Part shown: positions 1 through 12,512 of the stretch, in pieces
How the letters are laid out: each line of letters starts with the position of its first letter
Numbering within the stretch: position 1 is the stretch's first letter
NCBI GenBank assembly: GCA_010909165.1
Contig: MU008181.1
Coordinates: 992,001 to 1,056,000 of the forward strand
Reading direction: 5' to 3'
Source: Anthoceros angustus
Lineage: Eukaryota; Streptophyta; Anthocerotopsida; Anthocerotales; Anthocerotaceae
Length of the DNA stretch: 64,000 bases
The notes under the pieces: model-generated
Seen by the model: only the letters and a program-made list of their open reading frames with translations
Told to the model about the DNA's origin: nothing
Databases searched by the model: none
Translations under genes and position numbers: made by a program

Positions 1-350
1 AGTGCAGAGCCGGTGTCCAGGCTTCCGAAGAACGTGTAGTGATCTGATGAGCTGTCTGCAACTTGCCTGCCGCCCCGGAGTGACAGGATCCAATTTGGCT
101 GGCTCCTTCTGTAAACCCGTTGGCTGTTTCAAGAGAAGCCTAAGAAGCCAAAGCCTGGCGCGGAGTACAACTGCCAACCTCATCCAAAAATGCAACAACC
201 AGGGACAGCAACGCAACTGTGCACCAGCACTTTGAGGAGAGTTGATGCTCAGTTGGGTAGACGGCCTAGAAGATGATGCAAGAATGGAACTTTTAAATGG
301 ATTCCTCCTAGCACAAATGGTCCAAGTAGGACTCACCATAATCGTTATAT
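1..350. other. 3' flank of the NRPD1-like gene, no gene recognised
   Basis: This stretch lies beyond the stop codon of the minus-strand polymerase gene and probably holds its 3' UTR and terminator. The short open frame on the plus strand has no recognisable domain. I see no RNA gene or clear repeat. Confidence 0.4.
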
Positions 351-3300
351 TCACCTGCCTCCTCCCGATAAATACTGCTTATCAAAATTCTGCAACTTCT
401 GTGGACACTCCCTTTTAATTCTCTCGCGTTCACATTTCCGCAGAGACACGTCCTCCCTGGTTCCATCCATTCGGACAAGGAACAGGCAAGGAGACTTGTG
501 CTGGGGGTGGAGTCCAAACTCCACAAACTTCACTCCACAGCCAATCTTCTCCTTCTCATTGGGATGGAATTTCAGCACATCGGACAAAAGATAGGCCTGG
601 TCATATCCTGTGAGCTTATCTCCTTCCCGATACTGGCCGTGCAGAACTCTCGTGATCCACTTGTTAGTGTCTCCGAGACTTCCCCCCTCAGCCATCGGCC
701 CGCCATAATTTCTGTCAGCATTCAAGCGACGTGGCGGCTTGGAACGCCTGTTTTCGGGTGGTGAGTGGCGACCAGGTGGTCCAGCCATGGAATATGGCCT
801 CATTGCACTCCTGCCCGGGGATGCCCTTCTAGTTTGAACAGGGTGCAAGTGCTCAGCTGAGACAGAAGATGATGGGTTCAACTGGCTGGGCTGAACTTGG
901 GCACTGGAGTGAACGACGGCAGATGGGCCAGCAGACGATGGCTTTGGCAGACTGGGCTCAATTGAAATCTTAGCTGAGATCCGGTAGTCAACTGGGCGGC
1001 CAGCAGACAATGCGTTCGGTAGTTTGGGATCAACTTGGGTAGTTGGTCTTACAGCTGGGCCAGCAGACAATGGGCTCGGCAGGCTGGGCTCAACTTGGGT
1101 GGTTTGTCTTTGACTCTGCGCTGAGTGCAAGGAGTCAGCTGGGCCAGCAGTCAATCGGTTCAGCAAGTTGGGCTCGGCTCGGGCGGCTGCCTGCAAGACA
1201 ACTGGGTTTGAAGACGGTGGTTTCATCACCTGATCACTTGGCACGTCAGGTGAATGGAGGGGGAACTCTGACCTAGAGGAGGAGACTACATTTACAGGAG
1301 GCATGACAGGGTTAGCAGCTGGTGGACGGGGGGCGGGGGATGGCTCGAATGAGGTTGGACACACACCTTGCCTGAGAGGGTGCGGGGTGGATACCGCTTC
1401 ATCCTGCATATCCGACAGCCACCTTTCTGTATCATTATCCGACGGCGCACTAAGGTACTGACTGGAAGGAGTGGTTGGAATCTGTTCTCCCCCAGACATG
1501 TCTGCAAAGAAAGACAGGAACTCGTGCACATCCATTTTGAACTCTGCCTTGTCAGCCTGGTGATCTTTCCAGATGATCTCCATGTCGGCACCAGTTCCAA
1601 GTTGAACCTCTTTTCCCCAGACAGCCGACGTCACCACACTGGACAGGTTCTCTGTATCACCTCTCATTGACGCCTGAGCAAACTTCCTCAAAGGTTCCTG
1701 GTCAGTAGCCTGAGTGAAGGGTGCGGTTAGCTTGTAGCACATCAGGAACTCTTGGTACCCCGGAGAGCTGATTCCCAAAACGTTGCCTGTGTGCACCATG
1801 GTGTCCGCTATAAGTTTGAGAAGCTTCCTGTCCATCACATTGCCCATGGTACTGGAGGCCAGGGTTAGACGCTGCAAGATGCAGCTCCTGGCAGCACTGA
1901 CGCCCAGATTATGGCGAATTTCTTGGATGCTGCCGGGCAGACTACGCTTCCAGTCTATCAAGTCTGACACCATCATGCATGCGTCTGCCACGATCTGCCA
2001 GGGCTGACCCCGGGCAGTCTTCTTCTTCACCTTTCCCAGCTTATAGCGAGGTTTAACGACCACATCGAGCACTAGCCCGGCACCAAAATCAACATCTTCC
2101 TCATCATCATCACTGCTGCCATCTGGCACTGGTGCTCTCCTTATTTTGTCCTCCCATCTGATCTTGACGGATTCTATCCGCTCGTCTCCTCTGACGACAG
2201 TCTCCATAACTGCTGGAAAGAGCATATCCCTGAGTATTTCCAAGTTCTCCTGCGCCTTTTCATCCGACGTATCATCCATGAGATGATGGAATATGTGCAG
2301 GCAAGGCTCTGTGGTGCTAAGGGGATGTGGACTACTAAGGGTGATGGCAGAAGTACAAGGATGACATGGAACTACTTCCATTTTGAAATAATTAAGTGTC
2401 TTATTGTTGTCCAGGTGCTTCCTGATCCGTTGTGCAATCATCTCCAGGGTCAGATCACACCTCTCCATGTCTGCCCCGCTTAGTTGCACATGTCCAAGAT
2501 ATGGTGATGTTCGAAAGGGAGTTGGACCCGTATGCTCATCATCTGTTGGAGTTAGATCCAGACCCTCCTCTACTGGACGATACTCTATGACAAATCTCCT
2601 CAAGAGCGATCTCAAGTTGATGATTTTCAGAAACTCCTGAATCTGCAAAGCTGCCGAATGACTTTTAACAACGGTTCGCACTTTTTGAGCCAGCCTCAAT
2701 GTTACCAGACGGTCAACTTCCTTGAGCGGAGCCGTGGTCCTGGAAAAGAAGGTCTCCCTCAACAGCTGAAGAGGATCCACCTTGCCTGCCGCTTGGGATG
2801 AACCCAGAACGAAGTTATAAGCTGGTTCAGCCAAAGACGTTGCTGCCAAGGCCCCGACAGCTTCTCCTGCCATTACAGGATTCGGAAGCGATTTCTTTGC
2901 CCCTTTGGTGCTGGCTTGGTCCAAATCCTCTGATGCTCTGCATCTCCCAAACCTGAGCTGAATAAGCTGCTGTGCCAAACGATGCCTGACAGTTCCATCA
3001 TAAGCTAAGTACATGTCCCGCATAAAAAGCATCAAAGACTTGAAAATTTTGTTCGGGAGCTCAAGTCCATAGCTAGGGGCAGAGCTCCTTGAGCACATTG
3101 CTTGTACGTAAAACTCCTTGGGTCTCAACCCATCCACCAGTGATCTTCGAATTAAGCCTGAAGCCTCCCAATGACCAGGCAGGTCCTGAACACTGAATTT
3201 CAGACTTTGCCCCTCTGTAGTAAAAGGTGCCCCTAACCTGTAGGGAAGCACTTCATTTCCTTTGTGGAGGTGGAGCCCGAGACATCCAGCTTGCTGTAGG

Positions 3301-5932
3301 AGCTTTCCCATGCTGCCCTTGCTGCCTGCTCTCACCATTGCCAACAGGGAGTTATCGGGTTGTATGTGACGCATAATCACATACTCGATTCTTCTGGAAA
3401 ACAGGCTCTGGAACTTGGCCACTCCCAAACTCTGCAAAGCTTTTACCTTGGCAGCGCTCCTTTTGGTGAAGGTGGTGTCGTTGGATGTCACGTTCAAGTT
3501 CCGTTTTGATCTTGGAATAAATGGATCCGAGATCAGTTGCTCACGTGAAGCATAAGTGATGGCCATGTCCAGCTGATCTCCTATCTCCTTAAGCATAGTC
3601 TTCCGGGTGCTGTCTAGAGCCACCATAAAGTCACTCAGGCCCACACTGAAACCCCTCTGCGACAACCACCAATTGGACATGGACTGGATAGCATCCAGAT
3701 GGCTCAAGGTCACGGCTGGCCCAGCTTCAGTATAGATGGCCTTGACCACTCCGCTGGCAGAGTTTTTGAGCCATTTGGAGCCATCATCGGAGTCCACAAT
3801 CTCCCCGTCGACAATCTCCACACCTCCACCCTGGTACTTCAAGGTGGGGGGCAGGGTCATGCTGAACACTTGCTTGCCCGTCCACCTAGATCCCTGAGGT
3901 GACTTGAAGATGGCTGGTATAGGTACCTTACTGGATCCCAGCATAGCCAACGTGCCCACATAATCCCTGGTCAGGAAAACGTCTCCCTGGACCAGCAGAT
4001 GTGCACCGAGCAAGGTATCCTGAGTGAGTGACACAATGGGCTGCCCACACTGCGGGTTGATGAGCTGCTGCTCCACAGTCATGAGCTCATGGCACTCCAC
4101 TATGGAAGGGAGAGACTGCGGAACAAAAACAGAGAAACAGTCACCGTCAAAATCTGCTCCGAAAGGGGGACAGATGAGGGGATTCAACCCGATAGCAGTG
4201 CTGGAATGCAGCACAACACGAAGTGCAATGAGAGAATGCTTGTGGGCCGAAGGCGGCCGATTGGCCACCACAAGATCACCATCCTTGAGGTGACGGTGCA
4301 CCAGATCCCCAACCTCCACCTCAAACCGTCCCTCATATTCACCGAGCGTATACTTGACATCATTCCTCACCACCCAGGTAGCCCCAGTTTCGTGGATACC
4401 CCTCACCGAGCCGTTCTGCACATAACCCTGCAACCTCTGCCGATTAAACAGGGTGACCACCTCGGGAACCGTGACAGTGCTTGCGATGGGGAAGGGAATC
4501 CCAATCTCCTGAATGAGCAGACTAGGATCCCCAGTGACTGCTCCCCGGAAGCAGAAGTCCGAGAATTTCCCGAAAACAACGTTCTTCATCCACAACTTAC
4601 CGGACGCCGCATGCCCCCTCTGCGCAGTGCCGTCAGGCTTCTTCTCGGGCTCCTCCTTCATCTTGGAAGCCCTGAGGTAGCGGGCATACGCCAGCTGCAG
4701 GCGGGAGTAATCATTGAGGCTGCGGAAAAAGGTGTGGTCGGCCGAGTTGTCGCGGATCGCTCTCACCTCCTTCAGCAGCTGCGTAAGCTTCTTGGTGGCC
4801 GGGTCGTTCTCGAGCGGAGCGATCATGGTGCTCCCGAAGCGCTCCACCACCCGGGTGCAGTTGGGCGGCACCGGCACGCAGGATAGAATGAGAGAGGCAG
4901 GATCAGCCACCCCAGTAGCCTCCCGCACCTCCTTCATCACGTCCTCCGGCAGCGCTTTGAGCAGCGTGTGGGCCTCCCTGGGCAGCAAGTACCTGCGCGT
5001 CAGCGGATCATTCTCGCTGGTCTTGTTGATGGGGCCGCCCAGGAAGTCCCAGTAGTCCGAGGCCAGCTCGGCCATGTCCTTGCCGCCCTCCATCTCGATC
5101 AGGTCCATGGGCGTGCCCCGGCAATCTCTGGGCGACAGCTTGATGTTGAGCTCGGGGTAGAGAGTGTTCCTGCGCGAGGAGCAGAATTTGCACGCCTCCT
5201 CTTCCTCCTCTGCTGCTGCTGCTGCTCCTCCTCCTCCTCCACCACCCACGTCCTCATCCTGTTCCTCCTGGGACTCGCCATCCTCCTCACCGCGCTCCAA
5301 ATCCTCCACGTCCGTCTCCTCCTCCTCCTCCTCCTCCTGATAGAGCCGGGAGCGGCGCCTCCTCTTGGCGGGGCCTGGCGGGGCCAGAGCCCGCCTCTTC
5401 TTCCGCACGCCGCTCTTGAAGCCGCCTCCGCCGCGGGGCCCCTGGCCCTGCGCTTGGGCAATTCCGGGGACGGGGAGCGGGGCCGGGGCCCGGATTGCTC
5501 CTGCAGCAGCTGGGGCTCCGCCAGCCAGGCTGCGAATTCGCCGCTGTCGAGCCGCAGCTTCTTCCGCCGCAGCTTGAGGCGGTTGCAGCGGAAGCAGACG
5601 GCGCGCAGCACCCTGATGAGGGCGGTGACGAAGAGCGGGTGGTAGATCTTCTCGGGGAGCGAGATGTGGCCGAAGTGGCCCTCGCAGTCCCTGGTGTTGT
5701 CCGCGCGGCAGGTGAGGCAGTGGCGCTCCCCGGAGCCGCACGGCAGGCCCAGCCGCGGGTCGTGCAGATCCTTGGCCCGCTCCAGGTGCCGGGACTCCCT
5801 TTGGAAGACGGAGAAATCCTCCAGCTGCTGCGACGGCATCACCTGGAAGCGGATGGCCCTGAGGCGCTCCCGCGGGGGAGCCCCCAGGTCCGGGTCCTCC
5901 AGCCGCGCCCCCTTCTCCTGCCGGGGCCTCAT
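351..5932 (-). CDS. NRPD1: Largest subunit of RNA polymerase IV/V (NRPD1-like)
   Basis: Catalytic subunit of a plant-specific nuclear RNA polymerase of RNA-directed DNA methylation. The N-terminus from base 5932 has the zinc-binding pattern CxxC then CEGHFGHI and an IYHP motif (about 5640-5740). The metal A motif DFDGD lies near 4140-4165. A DeCL (DUF3223) domain occupies about 351-640. Between body and DeCL lies a Pro/Ser-rich linker with about three degenerate repeats of QVEPSLP...LSAGP type. It lacks the WG/GW Argonaute-binding platform typical of NRPE1, which favours NRPD1; the only WG seen is in the conserved core (AVWGKE). From about 5400 to the stop the frame is open with no intron. 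The N-terminal frame is offset by one base from the rest: the switch lies about 5400-5475, in GC-rich sequence before an acidic run. It could be a sequencing indel, a real frameshift, or a weak 59-base intron (about 5413-5471). NRPE1 remains possible. Confidence 0.85.
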
Positions 5933-7105
5933 CTTTCTGCCCTTGGATTCCGAGTGCCCACCAGCAGAGGGAGCGGGAGCAAGGCAGGCAGGCTGTCAGG
6001 CAGGCGCGCAAAGCAAGCCCAAATTGCGTCCGCCACCCGCTTCCGCTGCTGCGCGGTGATGAGCAGTCCAATTGGAGGAAGCGGCCATGCGGCAGCCGCC
6101 AGCCTCCTCAAGCTCGAGCTCAAGCTGAAGCTGGCCTCGGCAGTCGCAGTCGCAGTCGCAGTCGCAGCAGAATCAGCAACTGCAGCCACAGCCGCATTCC
6201 GGTTACGGCGCGATGTCCCCAGGCTGCATGCGTCTACTGCCCAAAACCGAAACGGGATGTTGCGCCCTTGGCCTCCTCCTCGACCTCGGCCTTGCCACAT
6301 TCTTCCCCTACTTGTCACCAGCCTTTTAGGTGGACTCGGATTCCAAAACTAAGACGCAAGACGCAAAACGCAAAACGCATCAGGATTCGTGCCCCCGACA
6401 TACCGCATAAAAACATCCACCAGGATTCACGGCGCCCGACTCACCGGCCCCAGTCAGGCTGCACGGAAACGGCACGCTGCTTGCCAGACTCCGCTGCCCC
6501 GCCCTCTATCCTCTGCCCTCTGCCCTCTGCATCTGCATTCAAAGAACCACCAACCGGTCGTGCGGGTCGTTTTCCGCATGTCACCTCTCGCCTCTTGCCG
6601 CCATCAGCGAAGTACATCGAATTAAGAAATTCCCGACATGGATTAAAAAACTCGCGTTTTATGTAAATGTACATCCAGAAATAGGGCGGACACATTTCAG
6701 TCTCTTCCCACTGGAATACGCCAGCCAGAAGGCTGGTCCACATTCGACTAGGGCTTGAGCCGACGAGGAGGCCAGCTTCAATGCCTTCTTACACTGGGTT
6801 ATTACCCTATTGGGTTTGTTAAACTACATCAGTCAGTTAAGCTTCCGTATGTATGTCTTCTCAGCTGAGGTCACTCCAGTCCCGGCGGAAGATGAAGCAC
6901 TGACGATACCTATAAGAACTACGTAACTGCAAGAAAATTGACAGGCCTCTTGTGCAATGTGCAAACCTGCCCTCTCCGTCACCCATTAGGGCGAGGGGGG
7001 CGCAAGTGCCTCGCCTCGGGATGCGAGCATCAGTGATGCCCGCCATCATCATGGTGCAGACACCTCCATAGCCTGGCTATCATGGCGCGCCCTCGTCAGT
7101 TGCTT
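5933..7105. other. Spacer between NRPD1-like and endoglucanase genes
   Basis: The NRPD1-like promoter and 5' UTR should lie at about 5933-6700, and the 3' UTR of the endoglucanase just below 7106. A short degenerate run of gacgcaa/aaacgcaa units sits near 6353-6380. No gene is supported here. Confidence 0.4.
6141..6168. repeat. Hexanucleotide microsatellite (CAGTCG)n
   Basis: Four consecutive cagtcg units followed by cagcag, upstream of the NRPD1-like start and probably in its 5' UTR or promoter. Confidence 0.85.
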
Positions 7106-9997
7106 TCATGCCACGACGTACTTGCGGACCACGATAACAGGCGGAGGAGCGGCTTGCACAATGATGAAAGAATATGACTCGCCCGGTGACAGCACCTGCC
7201 CCCAGTTAGGAAGAACCCAGTTTGAGCCCTTGCCGATCTTGGTCAAACCAAACAGCTCCCCGCTGTACCCTTTAATTCTCAGCACCAACTCTTTCACGGA
7301 CTTCTTCGACTTGTTGGTCACTGTTGCCACATACTTGTTGTAAACCTTGCCATCAGCATGCCAGGTTGCATCCTTCTTCTGTGTGATGACAATTTTCACT
7401 TTTGCTGACAGAAGAGTGAGAAACCTGTTAGAAAGCTGCACTATTCTTTACTTACTACTGCCACAACAAAAAATTGTTCGAAAGCTGCACTATTCCATAC
7501 TTACTGTCACAACCAACCCGTGACCTTCAGAACACATACCAGGTACATACGGCCTCGGGGATGGCTTCGGCGACGGCTTCTTCCCTGGCTTCGGGGCTGG
7601 CTTCGGAGCTGGCTTCTTCCCGGGCTTCGGAGCTGGCTTCTTCCCCGGCTTCGGAGCTGGCTTCTTTCCCGGCTTCGGCGCTGGCTTCTGCCCTGGGTTC
7701 TTCGGCGGGGGGATGGGCTTTGTCTTGGGCTTGGGAGGAGCCGGCGCAGGTGTTCTCTTGGGACTAGATGGTTTCCGCTTCCCAGTATTAACTGGAGGCT
7801 TCACGTCAGCTGCACACCATGACGGTACGTTACAATCTGACCACATCTCACAATCACACAGCCGCCGTATTCCATAAAAACAGGAGACAGTTCTTACCAC
7901 TCTGTGAGCCGTAGGGGGCGCCAGCGAGTTTTGCCAGCAACCCGACCAGAGGCCCATTGTTGTACGTAGCCGGCTCCGTTTGCTCGTAGTTGGTTCTCTC
8001 ATCCGCGAAATTGTCATTCTCGTCAGGGCCACCCACCAAGGCTCCAACAAGGGTGTTGGGGTTGGGAAGCGACCGGGAATACCAGTAAGAGTATCCCTCC
8101 TTGCAACCAACCAGGGCCCTGTTCTCCTTGTAGGATACAATGGATGCTCCTCTGTGATGAACGTGCTTGGCATAGCTGGTGCCGAATCCAACCATGTAGC
8201 TTGTGGACCTTGGGTTGTGGCCTAGGATGTAATCAGCCTGAAGCCAGTGCAGGACAATAATTTAGATTCAATAAACTTAAAAGTCAGGACCTTTTCTTAA
8301 GCCAAGTCATCCATTCTACACCCACCTGAGACTTGGCAAGACTGAAGAGCTGAGCCTTTGAGAAAGCCCCTGCAGGGCAATGGACTTGTCCCGTAGGAGG
8401 AAGGTAGTCGGAGTAGACGGCCAGGAGAAAGGCTGCTGCAGATACGTACTGCATGTTGTTCCATTGCCTCACATAAAGTAGGCCGCCTACACAACATGCC
8501 GCGAAGAAACGTGGGTAACCAATTCTTTTTACTGAATTCAGTTTTTCATGAAGTCACTCCACGATGTCTCACCAGGAGTTCGGTCGGTGTTGTCCCCGCC
8601 GTAGTTGCCTTGAAGCTGAGCGCACATGAAAAACTCGGCCTTCTGCTGGTACTGCTTGAAGGTATTCGCATAATAACCTCCCTTTCCTCCAAGCAAGATC
8701 TTCATAGAACAAAAACGCTTTCAGCCCCCCTAATCCATGGCAATACCGTCACGAGAACGGACGATTCAGGTGATCTATTGTATACCTGAGAAACGAGGAC
8801 TTGGACACCGGCATATTTCACATCCCAGCTGAACTCCTTCATTGCCCAAGATGAGCCTCCAAGAGAGCCGGCGTTGTCAGCCACGTACTTAAGGTAGAAC
8901 TCCTCACCAGTGGCCTTGTACAGCCAGATAGCAGCCCATAGGAGCTCATCCTGTACAGACTCACAACAATGTCAAAAGAGTTCAAACACACAGTTCCCAA
9001 CAGAGGTAGAAACGCCATCGCTGTGTCAAATCTTACAGCATAGCCACTTCTAGATGCGTAGAAGTTCCGGACAACGTTGATGCTGTAATCGTACTTTCCA
9101 CGATATGTGTCGGCGAAGGAAAACAACTGCACGATCAGCCACACATCAGCACTGATGGATGAGGCGTGAGGAAAATGGCAGAGTGACACGTCTAGAACGA
9201 AGACCTCACCTGCTTCGCATGGGTAAGAAGAATGCCAGAGTAGGATGGGTTGGCACGCTTGAATACAACGGATGCGGCAGCTAGTGCCGCTGCAGTCTCC
9301 CCTGCGAGATCGGAACCGGGATTCTCGGTGTCGATTTTGTAAGCAATACGCGGTGTTGTCATGTCCTCAGGTCGCATCCAGCACAAATGATCACTCTCCC
9401 CATCACCTACCTAAAACAGCTTCACAGTTAAAACCAGCATATTTACGCCCAAACAGAGAACCTGGCCTTATCAAACATTGCAAAGTACCTCGCCATAGAG
9501 CACATTAGGTTCGGGATGGGCTTTGATGAAGTAATCCGTAGCCCACTTGATAGCCTCCAAGGCATGCTGCAGCTCTCCCTGAGCTGCCAGCTGTGGTCTG
9601 TACTCAACCACACTCCACGCCAACATGGTGGCTGTAAACGCCATTGGGAGCCCAAACTTTACGTTGTCACCAGCATCGTAGTATCCACCAGTGAGGTCAA
9701 TCTGCAAATAAACACACAAAGATCAACGCACAGACAAAAAATGCGCTCCCGTTGCCAAGTGCAGCTGCTCAACACTGAAATCTTGCAACTCACCCCCTGG
9801 GCTTTGCCATCCTGCAGCCCGGAATCAGCTCTCCAAGTGACTCGCTGCGCCGGCAGAGGGCCAGACCGCTGCGCTTCATAGTAGAGAATGCTCTTACTGA
9901 GCGCATCCTTGTAATCAGTGCCGCGGGCAACCGAAAAGAGCGTTGCAATAACAACAACCGCGAGGCCAAGGGAGCAGCAGATCAGCTTCCGCCCCAT
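7106..9997 (-). CDS. Endo-1,4-beta-glucanase, GH9 class C with CBM49
   Basis: Secreted cellulase acting on cell-wall beta-1,4-glucan. Ten exons fit one frame of 689 residues: 9794-9997, 9489-9701, 9210-9410, 9037-9126, 8786-8950, 8573-8699, 8326-8486, 7898-8237, 7540-7809, 7106-7404. Residues 1-26 form a signal peptide. The GH9 catalytic domain follows, with YYDAGD at about 75-80 (nucleophile region), HVHHRG near 412-417 and the acid-bearing block [16 protein letters not shown] further on. A linker of about 90 residues made of KPAPKPGK-type repeats leads to a C-terminal CBM49 domain ending the protein. Domain order matches plant class C endoglucanases (GH9C), which are soluble and bind crystalline cellulose through CBM49. 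All introns are GT-AG and about 80-135 bases. The linker is longer than I would expect for the class. Confidence 0.93.
7553..7725 (-). repeat. Coding minisatellite for the Lys/Pro linker
   Basis: Repeats of about 24-30 bases (ggcttcggagctggcttcttcc type on the plus strand) encode KPGKKPAP units in the endoglucanase linker. Unit number is likely to vary between alleles. Confidence 0.8.
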
Positions 9998-11560
9998 TGC
10001 TAAACGCGCCCGTCTTTCAAAAGGAACACCGCCCTGCGAGGAGGAGCTGGATTCCCTCTCCTGCTACAGCCGCGACCTGAAAACAGCCATGGCGTGGAAA
10101 CAATCACGACAAAGCCTCACTCCCTCAGATCCCTGCACAAGAAAACACAGATAACATCAGGCTCAAGAATACTCACCGTGCAGACAAATGCACGACATAC
10201 AGAAGAAGATCGCACAAAAAATCGGGAGGGGCCACACAGCACTCAGATCCACACACAATGCAATACAAACCAAACACACTCAGCTCACCACAGATCTCTC
10301 ACACACTACGCGAGCAAACCAGATAGCCACACCATAAAACCGGCTGCGTGAAATTTCCAACACCGCAGCACGGAGGCGAACAAAGATTCCGCAAACGGGT
10401 CCGCAAATATCAGATCTTGAGCCCAAGATTGAGCGCCAGAGCAAAGAGAGGAGCAGCCACGCGGGGGCAAAGCAAGCAACTACGGTCCGACTCCCGGGCT
10501 AACAAACCTGTAAGACAGAGGCAGGGCGGGGAACGTACCGGTGAGCTGCACAGCACGGCGTGCTGCCAATGCTGCTGCAAAAAACTGGCTGACAGCGAGC
10601 TGCCGGACGCAGCAGCGGCAATGCGGCTCGATTGCAAGTGCAGGCAGCAGAGAGAGGCCTGCAAAGCGAGGGAGCCGCACGGCCACGCTCTGCAAGGAGC
10701 AAGAACGGGGAAATGGCACACACACAACAGGCGAGATGCACTCGAGCTGGGAGCACAAAACCCCTCCCCTCTGCACGGCGCAGGCCAGCAGAAGATGATG
10801 CTGCAGAAGCGGAAATGCGCGCAGACATATATGCGACCCCGAGGCGCGCCATGAGACGTCTCGACACGACACGACTCGACTGGAGGAGTCGAGCTCGCTT
10901 GATCGCGGACCACTTTCCCGGCCTCGGCGCGCTGGGGTGAGAGGCAGAGCCGCCAAAGGGAAAGGGGTGCGCCCAGGCTAGAGCTGCCCGAGTCCGAGCC
11001 CTGCCGTCACGACCCGACCCCGCGCGCCTAGGCCAGGCGCCTGCCCGGCCCGCGCTCCGATAGGCTCCGTTCCGTTTTCTACCCGGGGAAGCATAAATCG
11101 TAGAATAATGCCACTATTTAGGTTCCACAAAAGCTGTCAGAGTGGGTCAAGGCGTCGGAGTCGAAACAACCGAGTCCCGTGTTCGAGGCATGGGACTCGC
11201 TTAATGCGCCAATGAGCGCGCGGGGGAGAGTAAACGGCCACGAGACATGTCAGTCACATGTCTGACGTTTCGAAGCGTTTCGATGGACGTGGAGTGCGGC
11301 AGTTGGAAAGGACAAACGGGAAACGGCTGCGCCTGCCCTCGGTGGGCCCGCCCCTTCTTGAATGCTCCATTCCTCGACGTGGGCCCCCGCCCCGGGGCTC
11401 TATTAACCCGCCTGACTCTTACCCGCCAAGTCAGCCCTGTGCTTGGGCCCGGGGCTTGTGCTTTGCCCAAGCAGTGCGGCAAAGAACGCGGCTCCTCCTG
11501 GCAGTCGGCCTCTCATGCAGCCTGCAGCATGCTAGCGTCACTTGAAAAAAAATGCTAAAC
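9998..11560. other. GC-rich upstream region of the endoglucanase gene
   Basis: The first 300 bases are CA-rich, then GC-rich sequence runs from about 10,380 to 11,060. Several frames are open there, as expected from high GC, but none shows a domain or a codon pattern I trust. I regard it as promoter and 5' UTR of the minus-strand endoglucanase plus spacer. Confidence 0.4.
11171..11199. repeat. Short perfect inverted repeat
   Basis: Arms cgagtccc and gggactcg flank a 13-base loop. The loop contains gttcga, which recalls a tRNA T-loop, but the arm is too long and no other tRNA arms are present. Confidence 0.5.
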
Positions 11561-12284
11561 CCGAGGCGGGAAGGGTTGACATTGGATCTCCCCACCTCCA
11601 CAGTGTCCACACCGGACTCCCATCATTCAAAGGCTTTGAGTGGAATGAAGGCAACCTATTTTTAGTCCAACCGCCGAGAGGGACGCATTTCAAAAGCCCC
11701 GTCGTGTCCATCTCCCATGTTGCACAAGCTCGAGCTTGGCGTGGCACGTTCCTTCATTTGTCGATTTGTAGCTCGGCTGCTAGGTCTCCACATCTAGACG
11801 ACGCAAAAGGGCGTACGAGAAAAAGATAAATGGTGTACGATAATTAGTTGCAGAAAATTAGTTAGGTGATATTTTAGATAAGTTTTTTTAATTTTTATTC
11901 CATATTTTAAATTTAAATTTAAAATTGAGTAATATATTATATATTAATATATTAAATATCAAATTCATATGGATACAGATCTTCTCTTCCAACTCATAGT
12001 ATATTAGCAAGCCCTGAAGTTAGCTTCTTATAATATGTTGTTCCTCTTTTGTTCGCTATCGATTCCAAGTGTCTGTCGCAGAATGATGATATTGACTTGG
12101 ACCTAGCCTCCACAAAGCTTCAACACAACATTTTCAAGTTTACACTACTACATACTCATATTCGATCTGCGGCAATTTCCTGTGACTGGCACCACTCTGT
12201 GGACCTTTCTCTGGAGGACAAACGTAAATGAAGTCATACGCTCTCAAGAAGCACTGTGGAAATGGTAAAATTAGATTCAGCAAG

Positions 12285-12395
12285 CGATGGCGACTAACAG
12301 CAATGTCATAATTTGGAGGCATCAGTGGTAGCAAAAGAGGAAGGAGGCGCTATGGTGCAACGCACGTATCTGGAAGAGTAACACGAACTGTTGAG
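12285..12395. repeat. Dispersed direct repeat, copy A
   Basis: About 110 bases with the core gtcataatttgga then cagtggtagcaaaagaggaaggag. A second copy lies at 13,490-13,600 in the same orientation, 1.2 kb away. They could be remnants of LTRs or of an older segmental duplication. Confidence 0.7.
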
Positions 12396-12408
12396 TAAAT
12401 TTTTTTAT

Positions 12409-12512
12409 GTAAGGAGGTAGGGTGCTAAGCATGCATGTGAAGGATTAACGAAACGGTTTGATGTAAGGAGGTAGGGTGCTAAGCGTGCATGTGAAGGATT
12501 AACGAAACAGTT
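12409..12512. repeat. Tandem repeat, two units of about 52 bases
   Basis: Each unit reads taaggaggtagggtgctaag, then catgcatgtgaaggattaac, then gaaac. The units are almost identical. Related sequence occurs at 13,600-13,660. Confidence 0.8.

Noticed and set aside
2-235. Open frame of 77 codons on the plus strand at the window edge
   Set aside because: No domain, no codon pattern; it lies in the 3' flank of the polymerase gene.
4089-4886. Long plus-strand open frame opposite the NRPD1-like gene
   Set aside because: It overlaps the conserved catalytic region of the polymerase on the other strand and resembles no protein.
10348-10956. Several overlapping open frames on both strands
   Set aside because: High GC explains open frames in all phases; none has a recognisable domain.
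11160-11210. Possible tRNA gene around gttcga
   Set aside because: No acceptor, D or anticodon arms can be drawn; only an 8-base hairpin is present.
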